Shown here in pieces: positions 57,515 through 64,000 of a stretch of 64,000 nucleotides of DNA; within the stretch, counting starts at the first letter, position 1; each line of letters begins with the position of its first letter. Under the pieces are notes generated by a model. The model saw only the letters and a list, made by a program, of their open reading frames with translations, was not told the DNA's origin and did not search any database. The stretch is from Steinernema hermaphroditum (Eukaryota > Nematoda > Chromadorea > Rhabditida > Steinernematidae), in contig CM059623.1 in assembly GCA_030435675.1 (NCBI GenBank), positions 14,664,092 to 14,728,091 of the forward strand, in the 5' to 3' direction. The position numbers and the translations under genes are program-made.

Positions 57515-58569
57515 AAGATCTCACGTCACTATGGAAACCAACGTCATGCCCACTTAATGCCAACGTCGAATGATCTGCTTGAGCTAATTGACGTGAGCTA
57601 CTCAGTCAGACTTGAAGGAAGGTGGAAAATGGTTTATATGTAAAAGACGTCCTCTCATTTCCGGTGCAAAGTAATGGTCGTTACTCTCAACACGAGATCT
57701 GAGGGAATGATCAGGACCCAAGGGGATGGTTGAAACGGCCTTATGCTGGTGGATCTATCTGATCTATCGTTTTGACCTTCCATTCCCTTTTCGTGGCGAT
57801 CTTTGCCTCACAATTTTCAACACATTACGACAAACCCATCCATCGCCATGTCCTAAATCTACACTCGCATCTCTGATCTTCGTCACCGCAAACAACGATT
57901 TATGATTTACGCCTCGGGCGGCTGTCATCGCCTGTCAGCCAGCTCGTAAATCAATATCGCCGTTTCCCCGTTTTTGACTAATCCCCCGGCTTCCGACCAC
58001 TGACGAATCAGGCGGCTATTCAACACCCTTGTCAAGACGAAAGGTGTTGAATAATAACGAAGTGATTATAATTGGTGCGTAACGAGAGTGACTCAGATGG
58101 CACTTTTAGGGTCACTGAAAGTGATTGGACGATAGAGTCTTGTCCACAGAGTTGCTGATAAGGATTTGTTACAAATCTAAGCAAATTTGTTCTTAAGAAT
58201 ACGTCTGCTGTGAGAAGCAAGAGCGGACTCCACACGATGCTCGAATATCAAATCGAGTCCAATATTCAATATTCGTAAAAACATAAATTATTCGATTCGA
58301 TTCGACAACCCTAGTGTGGAGAAGTTTATTTCAGATTTGCCATAGTAAATATTTTATTTCCTTCCGATGATCATCTGTTAGCAAAGCTATCGAACGTTTC
58401 AAGAAGCTTTATTTGATAGAAAATTACTAAAATTCCAAGTTGTATGGATTCAAAAAAAATCCTATCATCTATTCTATCCCTGCACAATATAAATCTCCAA
58501 AACATTCGTATAATCCTTGTGGACATGTGGCAATTTAAGGGGTCGATTTCAGGCTGCAGATCAAATAAG

Positions 58570-58632
58570 GACGGAGTCCGGCATCGAACCGATTCTGGCC
58601 AGTTCACTAATCATTTCGCAATGGTCCACACA
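58570..58632 (-). repeat. tRNA-like repeat
   Basis: The minus strand reads TGTGGACCATTGCGAAATGA and later AATCGGTTCGATGCCGG (box B-like). The 5' part is weak. Confidence 0.4.
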
Positions 58633-60028
58633 GACAGTGCAAATTGAGTGGTTCACTGCCATTGGGCCTGCTAGGCCATTCAACATGTGTTGTTTCGTTA
58701 TATCTGAATCACAACGACTGTATGAGCTCAACGGCCCCAGTCTTGGTGTTTCCTCCCGTGAGACTGTTGCCCAAACATTTGAACCTCGCCGCACGAAATT
58801 TCGCTCTCCGAGCTCAATTAGACGGCTCGATGGCTCCGAGTTGGCATCTCTGATTCGAACTAATATTATTTTCCAAATTTGTGTACATTCGTATCTGGAA
58901 GACAATCGAGTTTTCACAGACCGATCCCGAATGTCTAATGATTAGGAAAGACCAGAGAAGTGTTTACATTTTTTCCTTTTTTGGAGAAGTGTTAGTTGCT
59001 GATTGGGTAACTCAATCGGCGCTGATTGTGGATCAGTTTTGGAATGACGAATTGGCCAACCGAAGAAGACCGAAGATCTGGAAATTTTGGAACGTAAACA
59101 CATCAGAAATAGTGCATAATTCATTATGCTTCCTGTCACGAGGTCTGAGCAATCGTGACACTGGAAATGGGGGGAGACGAAGCTGCACGATAGAGTCCAT
59201 CTTTGAAATCTGTTCGAAGCAGTATTCCATATCGCCGATCTCGTTAAAAATCGAGAAGAAATCGATCGACTGCCTCCCACTAGGTGGTCACCATCCGATC
59301 GATTTCTCTTCGATTTAATCAGCTACTTTATGTCCAAAAGTGTTGATCCATTATGTGGAGGGAGATCGATTGGATTGTGGCCAGTCAGCTGGAGCCAATC
59401 GATCAATTTTGACGTCAGCACTGCATCGTCCGAAAGCTCACTTATTTATCCATACTATGCGTGCTACCGAGGCTTATCTAACTTCCAATATCTCTGTTTT
59501 TTATTTTTTAACTTACAGCGAAATGTGAAAGTCAACTAAAGTACCACCATTTTTCTGAAAGCTTTCTCTTGTTGATCGCTGCATCATACCCCTACACTAT
59601 GCGTTGCATATTCTATCGAGATTACGACGTCTGTTCGATGTGGTCCTCTGAGGAAACTGGTTCTTTTTCACCTTGAACTGAGAGTTTGAAAGGTTCCATA
59701 CATCTGCCAACGTTCCACAAGTTCGTCCGCTTAGGTTAATCCTGGATTTGATCACTGGATACAAGGAGACCTCCATTTTGAAGTCATCTTCATAGTCATC
59801 ATTGGTCAGCCTAGGTCCATTTTCGCTGTTCCTTCCTCCCTTTACTAATTTGTTGCAGTACTCACCCAACACTACTCACCCCCTACCATCGCCAAAAAAC
59901 GCAATTGCGGTTTTTCGACGCCGTCACACACGCTGCCTCCCCAACCGGTCCCCTCCTCTCCCCACCCGTCTGTTTTTCGCCCTAATAATTAATAGCTTCC
60001 CTCCCCCCAATAAACAAAACGTTCTTAC

Positions 60029-60368
60029 ACATTTGCGGCGACTGTGGACGTTTCTTTGTCCTCTTCAGCGGTGACACGCTCCACTTGCCCGGAGACTTCG
60101 GCGGCGGCGCCGGCGTCGGAAGCGGCGTCGCTCGGAACGGCGAATCTTGAAGCGGAGACGGACAGGATTGGTTAGGGGTGGCATCGCCGTTGTTAGTGGG
60201 GGAGATGCAGCTTCGGGTTGGCGACACGGCGGCCGAGGTTAGTACGGGCGGAGAGGTGAGTTTGCCGCGCGCAGAGATTGGTGACTTCACCGGCGATTTC
60301 GTCGACTTACCCACTTCGGGTGGAGGCGCCGGGCCCGATGACGTTTGACAGGATTGGCCGCAGCCCAT
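60029..60368 (-). CDS. Possible acylated, proline-rich SP-motif protein, first exon
   Basis: The ATG at 60368 opens MGCGQSCQTSSGPAPPP, which fits an N-myristoylation site (Gly2) next to palmitoylatable cysteines, as in membrane-anchored signalling proteins. The next hundred residues are disordered and rich in Ser-Pro pairs (KSPVKSP, PTRS, KSPGKWSVSP, RPQSP), typical sites for proline-directed kinases, ending in a basic stretch (LKRTKKRP). A strong GTAAGA donor follows at 60028 (phase 1). The next exon is uncertain: an in-frame acceptor at about 59873 would add a 90-residue tail ending near 59597, but it lacks a pyrimidine tract. No family recognised. Confidence 0.5.
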
Positions 60369-63300
60369 GGTGGAATGGAAGGGATATGGGGTTACTGAGC
60401 TGGTTTGGAATATATCACGGTCATAATACTGAGAATAATTTATGACATTTGCATAGAAGTTTATCTGAAAGCAGCATCCAAAATGAGGACCGTTCCGCAA
60501 TTCACGCAGTAGACGAATGAACAGATCATAGACTATCACTTCCAGACGACAACGAAGAAGGAACTGGTCGTAAACCAGTCCAAATGAGACAGCAGGAATA
60601 CGATCCAGTAACTATCAGCGCTGAATGTGACACATGCAAAGTGTAGGGAGTCTAGGCAGAAGTTGGGAAACTCATTTTCGAGGACAATCAAACGTGGATC
60701 AGTAGGAAAATGAAAAAGGGGAAACCGACCAGTCGCACTCGCAAAAACGGCTCTAATATAAGCCGTCTTGTCAGTACAACACCTGGTTACCATCACTGAT
60801 ATCGAACTCAAATCAGCGCAAAGCCTCGAATAGAGAATCGACGTCATGTTGTTAAGCAGCGAAGGAGGTCAGAACTCGAAATATTGCGATTTTGATTTCG
60901 ACACCGAGACCGTGTCTTGAACATTTTGACTGGAGATCGAGGTTTGGTCTTGAGTGGAAATGTATGGGTATTCCTCGGTCCGCGTTTCTGTCAATTGCAT
61001 CGTTGGAGACGTCCGTCGATGGGACATTGGTTTAAAAGTTGTGTCTGCGCCAGTGGTGGTGTGACTGTCTTCTTCAACGATACATGATTCCAATGACTAA
61101 GGCAAGGGCGGCTCCGGAGCTTCTGAGAGATAGGGTCTTCGGAGAGATCTGCTTCGAAAAGATGGGGTCCTTGGTTCGAACGTTGGTGGTGGTCTTTGCT
61201 GGTGGTAGTTTCCTCAACGGCCGTTCCGGCCTCACCAGCCTAGATAGTGACTGTAGAGCCTATTCCAAAATGTACTTATTTGTTTTCCTGTTCTAAAGTC
61301 TGATTCGCATTTTACAAGTAGGGAGGGCATTAAAGTATACCTAATTCAATAACATTTGATTCGGTCAAAAAGTGAAAAAGTGTCACTCCTTGAATCGTGC
61401 CTGATATATGAACCTCATCAAACCAGAAATAATATACTATTGTAACTTTTGCCTCCAACATGGGAAGGGAATAGAAAAGACGTCCTATATCAGCACCAAA
61501 CATGGCCCCAAAAAGTGGCGACCGAATCGCAAAAAAACCGGAATTGATCGAGTTCCAAAAACATTCCGGTTGTAGGCATGTTGATCAGATCTACGGATAT
61601 GCAGATCGGAAATGTCTCAGTAAATAGCATCTTGTTCTCCCACTGATCCCTATATTCCATGACCTGGCCGTCCTAAATGAAGACACCACTTTATGACAAT
61701 GATAGCCGTAGTCATCCCACCGGTGTAGCGTCCACTAACAGCCGACATCTTCGCTAATAGCGTAGATCGCTAAGCTCTTAATGGCTTCCTCCGTGTGCAG
61801 ATTAGCCTTCTGCGGGAGTTCTCAGCGCATGACTTTCATTCTCAACGGTGATATATTTGGAAGCAAAACAAAACTGAGGAGGATAAGACAAGCTGTCACG
61901 AAACAGAGATCGGCACCTGTCACAATGGGTTGTCCGAGACGTCACCATTTCGATTTCGGTCGTCACGGTTTTAAGATCAGACATGTCGCCAACTTTTTCT
62001 TCCTCAGAGTGACGACAGCTTTTGAAAAGCTGTGGCGTGACGCGTAAATCATAGAGCGTGTGGATTATAGGGGGGATTCTACACCGTGGACATGGGGTGT
62101 GGCTATTTAAGGATGTGAATGGCTCTGAGGTTTCGATGAGCAGAGGTTCAGAAGCGCAGATTTGACAAATGTGGTCTCCAAACAAGTGGCTTTTCAACAA
62201 GACAGTAATGCACCAGCAAGTCCACTAGGATGTGCGGGCATGCCAGTCCAAAAGGGGTTACTTGGAAGTTGTAAATCCCGAAGAAAATTAGGATTTCCAG
62301 ACGACAAAGAATCGTTTAAATGAAGCACTACAAAATCGGCCTACTAAAAGATTGTTCTAGTAAGAAAATGCCGTATACTTTACTAGTAAGGTTTCATTCT
62401 GCTTATTCATGACAGTACAGATGAGAGAGTAGTCTAATAGATATTAGATGTAACCTGCTACTGCTAGCTCCAACTTAAGAAATGACTTTCAAAGATCAAT
62501 CAAGAATGATAGGTAAGCAAATTATGAGTTTTTGAAATAATGATAGAGGTTATAAAGGAACGAACAAGACCTTTTATGAAGAGATAGCAGCATTCTATTC
62601 TTGATCACGAAATAACCCTGAATTGTGTCATTAAAGCATCACGTTGTAGGACATTGAGACCTGATCCCATTGAAGATTTCATGTCAGCCAGATTGTGAAT
62701 TCACAGAAGCATCCACAAGGAAGCATTGAATATGACGCACACCCTACCCTCTTAGAAGATTTTCATCGTGCCTTCCTTTTGTGTAGATCTTATGTCGCCC
62801 TCCGTCACTCACCCCATGTTCTAGAAGTCTTGTCACAACAGGAGCACATATATTTGATCATTTGATTAAGAAATCACGATCTAGGACTTTCAGGAACAAC
62901 CTAAGGTGAATAGATCCTTCAGGGTCGATGTCAGTCTGATTGTGAAGTCACGGGGTAGCTGCCTCATCCGGATATCGTACGCGCTGGCATGCCCCATGTG
63001 ACTACAAACGATTTTCGGATTAACACCCTTTTTCTGTTATTAAGCCTCCCTGGCAGTATGACGATGCTTTTGAGGATTATATAGAATTCGGGAAGTTGTA
63101 GTCACACGTGAGACGATGACGATTCTGTATATGGCCCCTGTCAGGAACAACCTAAGATGAATAGGGGTCCATGTCAATCAGATTGTGAACTCATAGAAGT
63201 ACGAGGAAGCTGCCTCATCGGGGTATCTTACTGGTATGAAGTCATACACTTACTTTACATAGACTTACGCGGACTGATAGTTCTGGAAATAACCCCAACC

Positions 63301-64000
63301 TGGTCACCATCTCAAAGAACACTTTGAACATCTCGACGCACCTCCAAAAACAACCATAAATCGGGCAATCGCCAAATCGACGCCCTAATCAGGCGGGTCG
63401 GCAATGGCCGTCCGGCCGCAACAAACACCTTGGCTCACTCACACGCGAAGCACTTGGCGAAGAAGAAGCGAGCCGAGAGCGCCACACGCAGCGGGGGGAT
63501 GATGCCCCGCGGGAGGAGGCGAGCCCCTCAAGCACAACAACAAGTTAATAGCCAACGACGACGTCTTCAATTTAAATCAACACGCCGCCGGCGGTGGGAT
63601 GCGACCTGGCGCGAGGGATGCAGCGGCGCCGGGGGAAGTGAAGAAGACGGAAACGGCGGGCGGGGCGGGGCGAAGGTGTAGGATTCGACCATGGCGGCGG
63701 CGGTGCACGAAATGTGTCCGGCGAGGATCACGTTCCCGCCTGGTTTTGTTTGGCCGCTGAATTATGGATTGGATCGCCGAGGGTGCCGGTGTGGGTGTGT
63801 CATACTTTGGCAATCATAAATCAAAGAGTTCAAAGCTGACGGAGAGGAGATGGGGGATGTTTTGAGGCGCCGTCATACGGATGCACTCGGGCATAACGTA
63901 AGTAATGTCATTATCTAGGTTCTGTTTACAAACAAACGTTGCACATGTAAGGGATTATTGTGCTTCAGGGGATCTTTTGTGAGAAACACTGAGTTCCAAG
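60369..64000. other. Gene-poor tail of the window
   Basis: No gene can be defended. A cysteine-containing open frame on the minus strand (62200-61802) starts without ATG. Three copies of a repeat lie at 62681-63230. The stretch 63400-63720 is GC- and CpG-rich and could be a promoter or first-exon region for a gene beyond the window. Confidence 0.45.
62681..63230. repeat. Three-copy direct repeat, period about 250 bp
   Basis: The core ATGTCAGCCAGATTGTGAAT recurs as GATGTCAGTCTGATTGTGAA and CATGTCAATCAGATTGTGAA (about 62681, 62928 and 63170). The last two copies are also preceded by AGGAACAACCTAAG and followed by GAAGCTGCCTCATC-like words. Confidence 0.7.

Larger units (their letters stand above)
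56881..60028. other. Gene-poor stretch upstream of pef-1
   Basis: A 67-codon ATG-initiated open frame on the minus strand at 57514-57311 (ERFFYRADYYWSDNMHMYKV) has protein-like composition but no recognisable family and no splice context. One tRNA-like repeat lies near 58570. The remainder has only short frames. Confidence 0.45.

Noticed and set aside
58517..58945. 142-codon plus-strand ORF
   Set aside because: It overlaps a tRNA-like repeat, has no family resemblance and no conserved motif.
59597..59880. Second exon of the MGCGQS protein
   Set aside because: The frame can be joined in phase at about 59873, but the acceptor lacks a pyrimidine tract, so I left it out of the gene model.
61802..62200. 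Cysteine-rich protein gene on the minus strand
   Set aside because: The open frame starts with TTG, has no splice context, and its cysteines do not form a known zinc-binding spacing.

Overview
This window looks like nuclear DNA of a free-living or parasitic nematode (Rhabditida in the broad sense; I cannot name the species). The genes are interrupted by very short introns of about 40-55 nt, several start codons sit 1-5 nt after a TTTTCAG/TTTCCAG acceptor as expected for spliced-leader trans-splicing, and the gene set is nematode-like. All gene models below were built by hand from reading frame, splice consensus and remembered family motifs. No alignment software was run.

Left part (1-14500): the 3' end of an eIF3 subunit M gene is followed on the same strand by a complete DJ-1/PARK7 homologue. 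Converging on it is a large glutamine-rich INO80D/KANSL2-type chromatin gene on the minus strand (CDS 13692 to 2550, eight exons, 1147 codons before the stop). Its first intron is about 7 kb and holds a GC-rich higher-order tandem array, a TG microsatellite and tRNA-like repeats. A 150-bp inverted copy of its first coding exon, broken by an in-frame stop, lies just upstream.

Middle part (14500-34000): about 20 kb with no gene I can defend. It holds tRNA-like (box A/box B) repeats, locally duplicated blocks, a roughly 880-bp inverted duplication (19320-20201 and 29309-30198) and a CpG-rich island near 21.6-22.1 kb.

Right-centre (34000-43700): three paralogous secreted six-cysteine proteins with identical exon phases and a shared promoter block, a pyridoxamine-phosphate oxidase, a saposin-like secreted protein and Mediator subunit MED11. 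The second six-cysteine copy, a saposin 3' fragment and a MED11 3' fragment show that a block of about 5 kb was tandemly duplicated. One copy was later trimmed, and a TA-flanked mariner-like element inserted into it.

Right part (44000-64000): a WASP-interacting protein (WIP) homologue, an NNMT/PNMT/TEMT-type N-methyltransferase and a ten-exon EF-hand serine/threonine phosphatase (PPEF/rdgC, C. elegans PEF-1 type), all on the minus strand. These are followed by a gene-poor tail with one possible acylated proline-rich protein and several dispersed repeats. The well-supported genes are ordinary metazoan housekeeping or signalling genes. The unusual material is in the duplications, the tRNA-like repeats and the six-cysteine family.
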